64,000 nucleotides of DNA, taken from contig NZ_CP047210.1 of assembly GCF_030408775.1 (NCBI RefSeq), positions 744,001 through 808,000 on the forward strand, in the 5' to 3' direction. The translations under genes were made by a program, and so were the position numbers. The stretch is from Corynebacterium fournieri. GTDB taxonomy: Bacteria > Actinomycetota > Actinomycetes > Mycobacteriales > Mycobacteriaceae. Each line of letters opens with the position of its first letter. The stretch's first letter is position 1. Shown here in pieces: positions 9,293-18,083 of the stretch. Below the pieces are notes generated by a model that made no database searches, had not been told where the DNA came from, and was given only the letters and a program-made list of their open reading frames with translations.

Positions 9293-9858
9293 TCCGCCAG
9301 CGGGAGCTCGAACTTCAGGCCCTCGCATGTGATGCGGCCGGTCTGTTTGCCGTTCCACTCAGGCGTGAAGCCGACCTCCTCGAGTGCCTCGACGACCGCC
9401 TGGCCGATTTCGGCGTCGGACTCGTCGCCGGGATTGTCCAGGGAACTGAAGCCGAAATAGATCAGCCCGGTGTGGATCACGCAGTCCACGTCCTGCATGG
9501 TGCAGTAGGCGTAGCCCTTGCGGCCTTCTTCGCGGGCGAGGTCGGCGCCGTCTTCGGCGGCCTCGCCCTTGTCGTAGCCCTCGTCGAAGGAGAAGGCGAG
9601 ATCGCGCTTCGCCAGCGCCCCGCGCAGCGCGTCGATGCGTTTGGCGTCCTCGGACGCTTCGGGGACGAGGCGGGCGTATTCGTCCCGGACCTCCTCGAAG
9701 ACGGACACGGGGATGTCATCGTCCTCGAGTCCGCTGATGATCATGGCTGAGCCCCAGCCGTGGCAAAGCTGGAGGGAGATTTCGCTGGTGGTTTCGTCGG
9801 GTTCGTAAAGGCCCTCTGCGGGCGGGTATTTACTGTTGAGCATGGCGTGGTGTGTCAT
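9289..9858 (-). CDS. DUF6891-like hypothetical protein
   Basis: A 189-residue acidic cytosolic protein of unknown function. The order RIDALRGAL, a GYAYCTMQD segment, GLIYFGFSS and a C-terminal GFTPEWNG-RI motif resembles the uncharacterised DUF6891 family of actinobacteria; this match is from memory of the family pattern. No membrane segment or signal is present. TAGGTT stands 8 nt before ATG 9858 (9867-9872 on the complement), suggesting a leaderless start; an in-frame ATG at 9843 is an alternative. Confidence 0.65.
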   Translation of the reverse strand: MTHHAMLNSKYPPAEGLYEPDETTSEISLQLCHGWGSAMIISGLEDDDIPVSVFEEVRDEYARLVPEASEDAKRIDALRGALAKRDLAFSFDEGYDKGEAAEDGADLAREEGRKGYAYCTMQDVDCVIHTGLIYFGFSSLDNPGDESDAEIGQAVVEALEEVGFTPEWNGKQTGRITCEGLKFELPLAD

Positions 9859-9869
9859 ACCCCCACAAC

Positions 9870-10448
9870 CTACCGTGTCGCATGGATCACATTCTGAGCT
9901 TTTGCTAGTCCTTCGCTGGTAATCAACTGCACGGCTTGCGCGGCGAGGGCGACCTGGTCAGCGACGTCGACCTCGATTGGGGAGAGCACCCAGTCCGGCA
10001 CCGTCGTACCCGCCGGCGGCCGCCCGATGCCCATGCGCACGCGCAGGTAGTCGCGTGTGCCCAGGTGCTCGGTGATCGACTTCAGCCCGTTGTGGCCGTT
10101 TTCGTTGCCGCCGAGTTTCACGCGCACTTTCCCGGCGGGTAGGTCCAGCTCGTCGTGCATCACGATCACGTGCTCCGGTGCCACCCCCAGCGCCGCCGCC
10201 AGCGGGCCGACTGCCTCGCCGGTTGTGTTCATATAAGTCGTCGACCTCGCGTACGCCACCCCGTTTCGCACCTGTACCAGCGCCTTGATCCCGGGTACCG
10301 GCTGTAAGTCGCCCGCCAGCTCATCGAGCGCCATGTAGCCCACATTGTGGCGCGTTGCGGCATACTCCGCGCCTGGGTTGCCCAGCCCCACCACCAGCCA
10401 CTCCGCTTCAAGGTCGGGGGTGCGTTTGCGCCTGAAGAATCCGAACAT
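9870..10448 (-). CDS. pth2: peptidyl-tRNA hydrolase, second copy
   Basis: A 192-residue bacterial Pth-type enzyme that hydrolyses peptidyl-tRNA released from stalled ribosomes. GLGNPG is at 21-26 with Asn24, the catalytic His is His34 in ATRHNVG, and HDELDLPAGKVR and GGNENGHNGLKSI are intact. It begins with an unusual basic MFGFFRRKR extension absent from the copy at 12460-13020. I start it at ATG 10448, since TAGAGT lies 7 nt upstream. The two paralogues are 2 kb apart on the same strand. The symbol follows the C. glutamicum pth1/pth2 usage; which copy is which is uncertain. Confidence 0.9.
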   Translation of the reverse strand: MFGFFRRKRTPDLEAEWLVVGLGNPGAEYAATRHNVGYMALDELAGDLQPVPGIKALVQVRNGVAYARSTTYMNTTGEAVGPLAAALGVAPEHVIVMHDELDLPAGKVRVKLGGNENGHNGLKSITEHLGTRDYLRVRMGIGRPPAGTTVPDWVLSPIEVDVADQVALAAQAVQLITSEGLAKAQNVIHATR

Positions 10449-10464
10449 GCGCCATACTCTAGCT
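10449..10464. promoter_or_regulatory. overlapping divergent leaderless promoters
   Basis: Only 16 bp separate the start codons of the pth copy and the NMO-like gene. A TAGAGT -10 for pth (10456-10461, complement) overlaps CATACT/TACTCT (10453-10460) that can serve the rightward gene. Two polymerases could not occupy this site together, so the genes should be mutually exclusive at initiation. Boxes are seen; promoter activity is inferred. Confidence 0.5.
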
Positions 10465-11364
10465 ATGGACTTTCCACGCGTGATCGCTGCACCTATGGCG
10501 GGCGGGCCGTCCACACCCGCGCTCGTCAACGCTGTCGAGTTCGGCTTCATCGCGCTCGGCACCTGCTCCGTGGACCAGGCTCGCGAATGGCTCGCCGAGT
10601 GCGAGCCGCCGTTCGGAGCCAATCTTTTTGTGCCGCAGCCGAAGCCTTTGCCTGACGACGTCCTCACGGTCGCGGGCCACCTCGGCAAGGAGGTTCCGGA
10701 CGTCGCATCCGACTATGCCGAAAAGTTCGCCCTCGTCTTAGACGCGGCACCTGCCGTGGTGTCGTCCACGTTCGGATGCTTTACCGAGGAAGAGATCGCG
10801 CAACTGCACGCCGCTGGCTCGGAAGCCTGGGCGACGGTGACCAACCCGGCAGAGATCGCCGAAGCCGAGCGCAGGGGAGTCGACGGCGTGATCGTCCAGG
10901 GGCCGCGTGCGGGTGGCCACCGCGGCAGCTGGAGCCAGCACGATGAGCCGGATCAGCGTGCGTTGGAAGAACTGCTTGCGCTCGTGGACGGGCCTGCGAT
11001 CGCGGCGGGAGGAGTGCGGGGACCGGAGGACGTCGCCAAGCTAGGCGTCCCCGTCGCCTGCGGTACCGCGTTTTTGCTCGCGGACGAGGCCGGCACCAGC
11101 GAGCACAACCGCGAACTGCTGCGCTCCGACGCGCCCGCGGTGGTCTCCCGGGCCTTTTCTGGACGGTGGGCGAGCGGTGTCGAAACCGCATTCACTCGCG
11201 CTCACCCGGACCTGCCGCCGACCTACCCGTATTTGCGACCGATGACCAAGGACAACGACTACTGCCTCGTCGGTGCAGACCGCGGCGAGCTCATGGCTGC
11301 TCCGGCACGCGAAATTGAACAGATGTTAACGTCCTCGCCGAGCGAGGCGATGTTTGAGGCGTGA
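10465..11364 (+). CDS. nitronate monooxygenase family protein
   Basis: A 299-residue FMN-dependent TIM-barrel protein of the nitronate monooxygenase/2-nitropropane dioxygenase family, which oxidises toxic alkyl nitronates. PRVIAAPMAGG (4-14) is the FMN-binding start of the barrel; GADGVIVQG-type VDGVIVQGPRAGGH and the AAGGVRGPEDV phosphate loop follow in order. ATG 10465 is used because it sits directly after a -10-like element; an in-frame ATG at 10447 would overlap pth. Its TGA overlaps the GTG of the downstream secreted protein by 4 nt. Confidence 0.82.
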   Translation: MDFPRVIAAPMAGGPSTPALVNAVEFGFIALGTCSVDQAREWLAECEPPFGANLFVPQPKPLPDDVLTVAGHLGKEVPDVASDYAEKFALVLDAAPAVVSSTFGCFTEEEIAQLHAAGSEAWATVTNPAEIAEAERRGVDGVIVQGPRAGGHRGSWSQHDEPDQRALEELLALVDGPAIAAGGVRGPEDVAKLGVPVACGTAFLLADEAGTSEHNRELLRSDAPAVVSRAFSGRWASGVETAFTRAHPDLPPTYPYLRPMTKDNDYCLVGADRGELMAAPAREIEQMLTSSPSEAMFEA

Positions 11365-11672
11365 AGGTTTCCAGGATCGTCATTGCCACTGCAACCACCG
11401 GCGCGCTTGCGGTGGGCGCGCTCGCCCCAGCCGCGCCCGCTGCGCCAGCTGAAAGCAACCGCGCGTACAGCGGCAGCTCGTGGGGGTTGTACAGCTTCCT
11501 CATGACCAACATCATGAACGGGCTCGACCAGCTCAACGGGGGCGCGAACAAGCACCCGTCCGAAAAGTTCCCCGCCGTGATGCTCAGCGCAGCGCCCTTC
11601 GCGATCCTGCTGTTCCCGCTGCAGCTGATCGCCGAGGCAGAGGTCCGCGTGCTGGACCAGCTTGGCGTCTAG
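11361..11672 (+). CDS. small secreted hypothetical protein
   Basis: A 103-residue protein with a clear Sec signal peptide: basic start (MKVSR), hydrophobic core and Ala-Pro-rich cleavage zone around residues 26-31. The mature part of about 70 residues has no cysteine and a hydrophobic segment near residues 73-90. It starts at GTG within the stop of the NMO-like gene (GTGA overlap), so it is translationally coupled to it. No family is recognised. Its stop shares CTAG with the convergent hydrolase. Confidence 0.65.
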   Translation: MKVSRIVIATATTGALAVGALAPAAPAAPAESNRAYSGSSWGLYSFLMTNIMNGLDQLNGGANKHPSEKFPAVMLSAAPFAILLFPLQLIAEAEVRVLDQLGV

Positions 11673-12463
11673 TACACGCGCGTGGTGTTCTCGATCGCGC
11701 CGAGGCCCTCGATTTCAACGCGTACGGTGTCGCCGTCACCCAGGTAACGCTTCGGCTCGCGCGCATGCCCCACGCCGGCAGGCGTTCCGGTGGCGATCAC
11801 ATCGCCCGGCTCGAGCGGGTAGAGGTGCGAGATGAACTCCACCAGCTTCGCTGGCGTAAAGACCAGGTCGTCGGTGGCGGCTTGCTGCATCACCTCGCCG
11901 TTGAGCGTGGTGGTGATTGTCGGGCCAGGCTGCCACTCGGTGTCCAGCCACGGGCCGAAGCCTGCGGTCTTCTCCAACGATTTGCCCTGGTGCCACTGCT
12001 GCGTGCGCTTTTGAAAATGACGCTGCGTGTAATCGTTGATGACGGCATAGCCCGCGATGTGCGCAACCCCGTCGGTGGCGTGGCGGGCGCGCGATCCGAT
12101 AATCACGGCCAGCTCGCCTTCAAAGTCCAAGGTCTCTGCGTTGAAGCTCGGCACCTCGGCGTCGTCGTAGGCGCCGATGAGCGCCTCGGGGTACTTGATA
12201 AACAAGGTGGGCACGTCCGGCTGCTCGTGGCCCATCTCCGCGATGTGCTTCGCGTAATTCAACCCGACGCAGATGATCTTGCCGGGGCGCGGGATCACCG
12301 GCGCGAGATCGGCAGGGGAGTAGTTGAACTCCTCGCCTTCGTCGAAAGAGCCGCCGCGCAACAGTTCCCCGACGTCGGGTGCTCCGAGCGCGACCGCCCT
12401 GTGGTCGTCGATAATGCGGGCTGCGGTAGTGGTCTTTCCGGTCCTGATCGTTGCAAGCTTCAT
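11669..12463 (-). CDS. fumarylacetoacetate hydrolase family protein
   Basis: A 264-residue FAH-superfamily enzyme that cleaves C-C bonds of acylpyruvates or isomerises related ring-cleavage products with a divalent metal. CVGLNYAKHIAEMG, the metal-binding DFEGELAVIIG (Glu-X-Glu), NDYTQRHFQ and GDVIATGTPAGVG are all present. Substrate is uncertain; oxaloacetate decarboxylation or acylpyruvate hydrolysis are the usual alternatives. Its ATG overlaps the stop of the upstream pth gene by 4 nt, so the two form a unit. Confidence 0.88.
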   Translation of the reverse strand: MKLATIRTGKTTTAARIIDDHRAVALGAPDVGELLRGGSFDEGEEFNYSPADLAPVIPRPGKIICVGLNYAKHIAEMGHEQPDVPTLFIKYPEALIGAYDDAEVPSFNAETLDFEGELAVIIGSRARHATDGVAHIAGYAVINDYTQRHFQKRTQQWHQGKSLEKTAGFGPWLDTEWQPGPTITTTLNGEVMQQAATDDLVFTPAKLVEFISHLYPLEPGDVIATGTPAGVGHAREPKRYLGDGDTVRVEIEGLGAIENTTRVY

Positions 12464-13020
12464 GGGCGTGAGCTTATCGCGCGCAGGATCTCATCCGCCG
12501 CGTCCGCCGCAGCGATAGCCAGATCCACCTGCTCCTTCGCGCTGAATGGTTTGAGCACGTAGTCCGCCGGCGCCATCCTCCCGGGCGGGCGGCCAATGCC
12601 CATCGCCACCTTGTTGTACGGCTTGCCGCCTAAGGATTTCGTGACGGACTTCAACCCGTTGTGCCCGTGGTCGCCTCCGCCGAGGCGCAGCTTGACCTCG
12701 CCGAGCTCCAAATCCAACTCGTCGTGCACCACATACAGGTCTTCCGGCTTCACGCTGAAGTAGTCCATCAGCGCCTTAACCGGACCGCCGGAGACGTTCA
12801 TGAACGACCGGGTGCGGGCGAGGACCGCTTGGTCGTCGTCAAGCAAACGCCCCTTCGCAAGCTCCGCGATCTCGGTGTTCGTGCGCTTGTGCACAGCCAG
12901 CTGTGCGGGCATGGGCGTCGCGCGGCCCAAAAGCTCCTCGACGACAAACACACCCGCGTTATGCCGCGTGGCTGCGTACTGCGGGCCGGGGTTGCCCAGG
13001 CCGACGATCAAGATAGTCAC
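12460..13020 (-). CDS. pth: peptidyl-tRNA hydrolase
   Basis: A 186-residue Pth with GLGNPG at 7-12 (Asn10), catalytic His20 in ATRHNAG, HDELDLELGEVK and GGGDHGHNGLKS. It releases tRNA from peptidyl-tRNA drop-off products. GTG 13020 is chosen because TATCCT (13027-13032, complement) is 6 nt upstream and conserved homology begins there. It lies downstream of rplY, the usual actinobacterial rplY-pth order, but a terminator separates them. A shorter divergent paralogue lies at 9870-10448. Confidence 0.93.
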   Translation of the reverse strand: MTILIVGLGNPGPQYAATRHNAGVFVVEELLGRATPMPAQLAVHKRTNTEIAELAKGRLLDDDQAVLARTRSFMNVSGGPVKALMDYFSVKPEDLYVVHDELDLELGEVKLRLGGGDHGHNGLKSVTKSLGGKPYNKVAMGIGRPPGRMAPADYVLKPFSAKEQVDLAIAAADAADEILRAISSRP

Positions 13021-13050
13021 GCAATGAGGATAGCCCACCCCAAAATGCGG

Positions 13051-13082
13051 AAAACCCGCTACCGCGACGATGCGGTAGCGGG
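13051..13082 (-). terminator. rho-independent terminator after rplY
   Basis: An 11-bp perfect inverted repeat (CCCGCTACCGC at 13055-13065, GCGGTAGCGGG at 13072-13082, loop of 6) followed on the minus strand by TTTT. It ends the rplY transcript just before the pth promoter. Confidence 0.85.
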
Positions 13083-13096
13083 CAGGGAAGCGACGA

Positions 13097-13744
13097 TTAC
13101 TCGCTGTCTTCCTCCTCAGCCGGAGCCTCGGACTCGGCGCCAGCCTCAGCGCCGCCTTCCTCAGCAGCCTCGGCCTCAGCCTCGAGGTCCTCGTCAACCT
13201 GCTCGTAGGTGACGTTGACCAGCAGGGTCTCCGGATCGGAGATGAGCTCTGCGCCCTCCGGCAGCTTCACGTCGGAAGCGTACAGGGCGTCGCCGATCTC
13301 CTTGCCCTCGATGGAGACGGTCAGCTCGTCCGGGATGGACAGCGCGTCGATCTCGATCTCCACAACGTCGGTTTCCTGCAGCACAACTGCGCCCGGAGCG
13401 GCCTCGCCCTCGGTGACGACCGGGACCTCGACGGTGACCTTCTCGCCGCGCTTGATGCCGAACAGGTCGATGTGGTCGATGTCCAGGGTGAGCACGTTCT
13501 GGTCGACGTGCTTGACCATGGCCAGCAGCTTCTCACCGTCGAGCTCGAGCTCGACGATGGCGTTGACGCCGTCGTTACGCACGATTGCGGTCATCTCGAG
13601 CAGGTCGACTGCGAAGTGGATGTTGTCGATGCCCTTTTCGTACAGGACACCCGGGATCTTGCCCTCGCGGCGCAGGCGGCGAGCGGAGCCCTTGCCGAAC
13701 TCCTCGCGGCGCTCACCCTTGATAACGGTGGGGGTAATAGCCAT
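13097..13744 (-). CDS. rplY: 50S ribosomal protein L25/general stress protein Ctc
   Basis: A 215-residue long-form (CTC) L25 that binds 5S rRNA. Residues 1-95 form the L25 domain with GKGSARRLRREGKIPGVLYEKG, residues 96-190 the TL5/CTC beta domain, and the last 25 residues are an acidic Ala-Glu tail common in actinobacteria. AGAAGGAG stands 7 nt before ATG 13744. The leader of about 130 nt is long compared with its leaderless neighbours, as expected for a highly expressed ribosomal gene. Confidence 0.95.
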   Translation of the reverse strand: MAITPTVIKGERREEFGKGSARRLRREGKIPGVLYEKGIDNIHFAVDLLEMTAIVRNDGVNAIVELELDGEKLLAMVKHVDQNVLTLDIDHIDLFGIKRGEKVTVEVPVVTEGEAAPGAVVLQETDVVEIEIDALSIPDELTVSIEGKEIGDALYASDVKLPEGAELISDPETLLVNVTYEQVDEDLEAEAEAAEEGGAEAGAESEAPAEEEDSE

Positions 13745-13875
13745 GTTGTACTCCTTCTGGTGTGAAGGGCCACAGGCCTTGCCTGCGACCACTGAACGGA
13801 AATGTGCTCGTCGAGTGATCGCAAAAGGATCTCAAAATCGCGTCGATAACGGCCCGTAGGCCCTCGCCGAGACTG

Positions 13876-15210
13876 CTATAGGGTAGCAGTCTGTTTTTGC
13901 CACACAAAATGTCCGCTCGCCTGGAGTTGTTCGTGCTCGTGGCCGAGGGGGATGCCGCGTCGATCGCGCATGAGCAGCGTGACGACGAGACCGACAAGCG
14001 TCGCAGCCATCAAGTAGGCGGTAATCGCCGCCGTGCCGTCTGTGGCCTCGCGCAAAGCCGCAGCGATGGTGGGAGCGAAGGCGCCGCCCAAGATCGCGCC
14101 GATGGCGTAGGAAATCGACGCGCCGGATGCGCGCACCGAGGCGGGGAACAGTTCGGCGTAAAACGCGCCGATTTCGCCGTAGGTCAACCCGAGGCCGACG
14201 GTGAGGAAGATCAGCGCCACGGTGATCTTCGCCAGCGACCCGGTGTTGACCAGCGGGAAGAGTGTCGCCACTCCCGCAGCCTGCACCACGAAGCCGATCG
14301 CGAGCGTGCGTTGGCGCCCGATGTAGTCCGACACCCAGCCCGCGAACGCGGTGGTGCACAGCCACATGGCGGCGGATGCTGTGACCGCCCAGAGGATGTC
14401 CTCGCGCTCGAGCGCGAGACCGGCCGGGTCGGTGACATAGTTTTGGATGTAACCGCCGGTGGTCATATAGCCCACCGTTCCGTTCGCGGCGAAGATCAGC
14501 GCGGCTGCGAGCACAAGGCCGGCGTGGCGCGCGAAGAGCGAACCGATCGGGTTGCGCGCGCCCACTTCGCGCATTTCCTCGACCACCGGGGATTCTTCGA
14601 CGCCGTTGCGGATCCACCAGCCCAGGAAGGTCAGCGCGACGGAGAGCAGAAATGGCACGCGCCACCCCCACTGCAAAAACGCCTCGCCCGGGGCAATCAT
14701 GCTCATCAGCGCCAGCACGCCCGAGGACAGTAATAGACCTGCCGGTACACCCACCTGCGGACCTGCGCCGTACAGGCCGCGCTTGTCGGTCGGGGCGTGC
14801 TCGACGGCCAACAGCACCGCGGAGCCCCATTCGCCGCCGGCGGATGTGCCCTGCAGGATGCGCAGGATTACCAGCGCGGCGGGCGCGAGCCAGCCAGCGG
14901 TGTCGTAGGTGGGCAGCAGACCGATCAATGCGGTGGCGGTGCCCATCGTGAACAGAGTGACCATGAGCACGCCGCGCCGGCCCAGCCGGTCGCCGAAATG
15001 GCCGGCCAGCACCGCACCGAGCGGCCTGAACAGGAAGGACAGTCCGACGGTGAGGAAGCTTGCGATCGTCGCCGCGGCGGGCCCCAGCGGGCCGAACATC
15101 ACCTTGTTAAACACCAAGCCCGCGACGGCGGCGTAGAGGAAGTAGTCGTACCACTCGATGGCGGTGCCGATGGTGGTTGCCGCGATGACGCGGCGTCGCT
15201 CATTGCGCAC
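13876..15210 (-). CDS. MFS transporter, metabolite:H+ symporter (MHS) type
   Basis: A 444-residue, 12-helix major facilitator of the MHS family (ProP, KgtP, shikimate and benzoate-type carriers). Signatures are AIEWYDYFLYAAVAG at about 17-31, the GDRLGRRG loop between helices 2 and 3, and RILQGTSAGGEWGSAV. Substrate is unknown but probably an organic or amino acid. It overlaps the aminotransferase by 11 nt and is the last gene of a four-gene minus-strand operon. A small hairpin covers its stop codon (about 13872-13890). Confidence 0.88.
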   Translation of the reverse strand: MRNERRRVIAATTIGTAIEWYDYFLYAAVAGLVFNKVMFGPLGPAAATIASFLTVGLSFLFRPLGAVLAGHFGDRLGRRGVLMVTLFTMGTATALIGLLPTYDTAGWLAPAALVILRILQGTSAGGEWGSAVLLAVEHAPTDKRGLYGAGPQVGVPAGLLLSSGVLALMSMIAPGEAFLQWGWRVPFLLSVALTFLGWWIRNGVEESPVVEEMREVGARNPIGSLFARHAGLVLAAALIFAANGTVGYMTTGGYIQNYVTDPAGLALEREDILWAVTASAAMWLCTTAFAGWVSDYIGRQRTLAIGFVVQAAGVATLFPLVNTGSLAKITVALIFLTVGLGLTYGEIGAFYAELFPASVRASGASISYAIGAILGGAFAPTIAAALREATDGTAAITAYLMAATLVGLVVTLLMRDRRGIPLGHEHEQLQASGHFVWQKQTATL

Positions 15211-16216
15211 GATCCCATGCCTCCAGCAGCGCGTCGGTCTCGTCGGCGTTGGTCACCGTCACGCGGATGCCTTCCGGGAAGGCGCGCACGAGCACGCCTT
15301 CTGCCGCCAACCGTTCCGCCAGCTCTGGTCCGGCCCCGGGCAGCCACACGAAGTTTGCTTGGGACTCTGCGAGCCCCAGCTTTGCCACGACACGTGCCCG
15401 CTCAGCCACCGTGACGTCGATACGCTCGCGCAACTCGTCTTGCGCGGCGAGGGAGGCGCACGCCGCAACCTGCGCCAACGAGCTGACGGAAAACGGCACC
15501 GCGACCTTGTTCAGCGCCTCGATCACGGCTTGGGGGCCGAACGCGTAGCCCACGCGGGCCCCGGCGAGACCGTACGCCTTGGAAAACGTGCGCAGCACCA
15601 CCACGTTGGGGTAGCGGGCGATGACTTCGGTGGCGATCGGGGAGTCGGCGGCGCGGTTGTATTCGAAGTAAGCCTCGTCGAGTGCCACCAGCACGTCCTC
15701 CGGGACCGATTCCATGAACGCAGCGAATTCGGCATCGGTGACCGTCGTGGCCGTCGGGTTGTTCGGGTTGCACACGAAAACGAGCTTGGTGCGCTCCGTG
15801 ACAGCGGCCGCGAGCGCCGACAGGTCCACGCGTTGATCCGCGGTCAGCGGCACCGGCACCGGGGTGGCGCCGGCGACCTGGGCGAAGATGGGGTAGGCCT
15901 CGAAGCTGCGCCAGGGAAAGGCGACCTCGTCGCCTGGGCCGGCCGTGGCGGTAACCAGCTGCTGGCACAAGGCGGAGGAACCGGTGCCCACTGCAATCTG
16001 CTCCGGGGCAACTCCGAGGTGTTCCGCCAGCGCTGCACGCAGCTGCACAGCGCCCATGTCCGGGTAGCGGTTCACGCCGCTGAGCGCCTCGCGCATGGCA
16101 TCGATCACGCTCGGCAACGGTGCTTCGGCGCACTCGTTGGAGGACAGCTTGATGGCGCGTTCATCGCGCACACCCGGTACGTAGGCGGGCAGCGATGCGA
16201 GGTCCGGGCGGATCAT
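15200..16216 (-). CDS. HisC/Pat-type aromatic amino acid aminotransferase
   Basis: A 338-residue class I/II PLP aminotransferase of the histidinol-phosphate/phenylalanine type. The start MIRPDLASLPAYVPG, NECAEAPLP, FVCNPNNPT, ALDEAYFEY and the PLP-lysine motif TFSKAYGLAG are all present. In corynebacteria a second hisC-like gene, often named pat, transaminates aromatic amino acids; position beside an aromatic/basic amino acid permease favours this over histidine synthesis. ATG 16216 overlaps the permease stop by 4 nt. Confidence 0.85.
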   Translation of the reverse strand: MIRPDLASLPAYVPGVRDERAIKLSSNECAEAPLPSVIDAMREALSGVNRYPDMGAVQLRAALAEHLGVAPEQIAVGTGSSALCQQLVTATAGPGDEVAFPWRSFEAYPIFAQVAGATPVPVPLTADQRVDLSALAAAVTERTKLVFVCNPNNPTATTVTDAEFAAFMESVPEDVLVALDEAYFEYNRAADSPIATEVIARYPNVVVLRTFSKAYGLAGARVGYAFGPQAVIEALNKVAVPFSVSSLAQVAACASLAAQDELRERIDVTVAERARVVAKLGLAESQANFVWLPGAGPELAERLAAEGVLVRAFPEGIRVTVTNADETDALLEAWDRAQ

Positions 16217-17568
16217 GCGCGGCTCCTGCGTTGCGTGGTCAAAGAGATGAGGCCGAGGGCAATGATCCAGCCTGTGAGGGTGGCAAGTCCCATGCGGTAT
16301 TCCGGAAGAATACCCATCAGGACAAGCACGAGGACGAAAAATCCGATGCAAATCCAGTTGGCCAGCGGGTACAGCGGGGCGGGGAAGGACTTGCTGGTTT
16401 CGTGCTTGCGAAAGTTCAGGTGGGAAACGCAAATGCCGGCCCAGGTGATCAACTCCGTGCCCACGATGATGGCGAGCAGGACCGCGAAGATTTTGCCCTC
16501 GAAAAAGAAGTTGAGAATCACCACGACGCCCATGAGCGTGGCGTCGAACAACAGGGCCTTGGTGGGCAGTCCGTTGGAACTCGTTGCTGCGAATATGCGC
16601 GGCGCCTGGCCGTTTCGTGCGAGGTCGCGCAGCATGCGCGCACCGGAGTAGGTCATGGTGTTGAGCACGGAGAACACCGCCACCACGATGACGATGTTGA
16701 GCACGGTGGCCGCGGGCCCAAAACCGACGCCACTGAGCACGCGGATGAACGGGCTTTCATTGGCTTCCTGCTCATTCCACGGTGCGAGCAGCAAGATTGT
16801 GCCAATGCCACCGAGGTAGAACACGAGGATGCGCCACACCACCGAGTTCACGGCGCGTGGGATAGCGGTCTCCGGGTCGTCTGCCTCGCCGGCTGCGGTG
16901 CCGATGGACATGATCCCGCCGAAGGTGAATGTCACCGCCACCAGCGCGAAGAGCACGCCGGAGATACCGTTGGGCATGAACCCGCCGTGGTCTGTGATGT
17001 GCTGCAGCCCGATTGCAGGCTCTGGCCCAATGCCCACCACCAGCGCAATGCCGAGAAGGATCATGAGCACCAGCGCGGAGACCTTGATCAACGACAGCCA
17101 GTATTCCGTCGCCGCGAACACCCGCACGTTGAGCAGATTCAGCGCGGCGACCACCAAAAGCGTCACCAGCGCGGTGACCCAGTGCGGCAAGCCGGGGAAC
17201 CAGTAATCCAGGAACGTGCCCATTGCGGTCAGCTCCAGCATGCCCACCACGACGGTGGTGAACCACCAGTTCCAGCCAGTGATAAAGCCCGCGGCCGGCC
17301 CGATGTAGGCGCGAGAGTACGCGGCGAAGGAGCCGGAGACGGGGTGTTTGACCGCCATTTCGCCGAGCATGCGCATGAGGAAGTACACGATCACCCCGAC
17401 GAGGGCGAAGGAGATGAGTACCGCCGGTCCCGCGTACTGGATCGATCCGGCGGAGCCCAAAAACAGGCCCGTGCCTATCGACGAGCCAAAGGCAATCATC
17501 ATCAACTGCCGGCTTTTGACGCTTCTGTTGAGGCCTTGTTCTTGCAGGCCCTGGTGTTGAGGGCTCAC
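16213..17568 (-). CDS. amino acid permease (AAT/AroP-like)
   Basis: A 451-residue APC-superfamily permease with 12 predicted helices. MIAFGSSIGTGLFLGS near residues 24-39 is the unwound helix 1 that binds the amino-acid backbone, and GEMAVKHPVSGSFAAYSR is the family loop. The GTG start (17568) is preceded by AGGA and lies 1 nt from the thioesterase stop, so translation is coupled. Aromatic, GABA or proline uptake are all possible. Operon partners suggest an amino acid that is then transaminated. Confidence 0.87.
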   Translation of the reverse strand: MSPQHQGLQEQGLNRSVKSRQLMMIAFGSSIGTGLFLGSAGSIQYAGPAVLISFALVGVIVYFLMRMLGEMAVKHPVSGSFAAYSRAYIGPAAGFITGWNWWFTTVVVGMLELTAMGTFLDYWFPGLPHWVTALVTLLVVAALNLLNVRVFAATEYWLSLIKVSALVLMILLGIALVVGIGPEPAIGLQHITDHGGFMPNGISGVLFALVAVTFTFGGIMSIGTAAGEADDPETAIPRAVNSVVWRILVFYLGGIGTILLLAPWNEQEANESPFIRVLSGVGFGPAATVLNIVIVVAVFSVLNTMTYSGARMLRDLARNGQAPRIFAATSSNGLPTKALLFDATLMGVVVILNFFFEGKIFAVLLAIIVGTELITWAGICVSHLNFRKHETSKSFPAPLYPLANWICIGFFVLVLVLMGILPEYRMGLATLTGWIIALGLISLTTQRRSRA

Positions 17569-17569
17569 G

Positions 17570-18016
17570 TTAATTTCCTGTCGGTGGTCGTTTGGTGGTG
17601 CGGGACATGCCGCGGAACTCGGCGACGACGGTATCGCCGTCGTAAAGCGTGACGTCCGAAAGGCCGTTGCGGCCCCACGTGTGGCGCTCGCGAGCGACGC
17701 CGCGAATGGTGCGGCCCATCTTCGCTGGCGCCAAGTAGATCATCTCGGACTGGGCACTGACCGTCGGCTCGCTGCGGCGCGAGTTGCAGGCACCGCCGAA
17801 AAGCGCGTCGGCAAAGGTGAACAACACGCCGCCCTGACACACGCCGAAGCCGTTGGCGTGGCGCGACTCTACGGTGAACTCGCCTTCGGCAAGCCCGGGC
17901 TCCAGACGCGTAATCGTGGCGCCGAGATACTCCAGTGTGGCGTCGTTGTCGAACATGGATTTCGCGTGCTCGAGGTCTGGGGTGAAATCCACCGACGGGG
18001 CGTAGCGGTCGTACAT
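17570..18016 (-). CDS. PaaI-family acyl-CoA thioesterase
   Basis: A 148-residue hotdog-fold thioesterase. The family motif HANGFGVCQGGVLFTFADALFGGA (residues about 53-76, read in parts) and the late region RTIRGVARERHTWGRNG match phenylacetyl-CoA thioesterase PaaI, which removes stalled CoA intermediates during aromatic acid degradation. No other paa gene is in the window, so the substrate remains open. AAGGGAAGGAA precedes ATG 18016. It heads a four-gene operon with a permease, an aminotransferase and an MHS transporter. Confidence 0.85.
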   Translation of the reverse strand: MYDRYAPSVDFTPDLEHAKSMFDNDATLEYLGATITRLEPGLAEGEFTVESRHANGFGVCQGGVLFTFADALFGGACNSRRSEPTVSAQSEMIYLAPAKMGRTIRGVARERHTWGRNGLSDVTLYDGDTVVAEFRGMSRTTKRPPTGN

Positions 18017-18039
18017 GCGTTTCCTTCCCTTAAGCGTGA

Positions 18040-18067
18040 AGCCGGGGCAGCGTGCGCTGCCCCGGCT
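18040..18067. terminator. strong hairpin after prs
   Basis: A perfect 12-bp GC-rich stem (AGCCGGGGCAGC / GCTGCCCCGGCT, loop GTGC). On the minus strand it follows the prs stop by 16 nt and is trailed by TTCACGCTT, a weak T-tract. Probably terminates prs, perhaps partially, before the thioesterase operon. Confidence 0.65.
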
Positions 18068-18083
18068 ATTGCAGTCCGGCTGA

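Noticed and set aside
13865-13897. Hairpin plus TTTTT near the MHS transporter stop as a terminator
   Set aside because: The T-run is on the plus strand where no gene ends; on the minus strand no T-tract follows.
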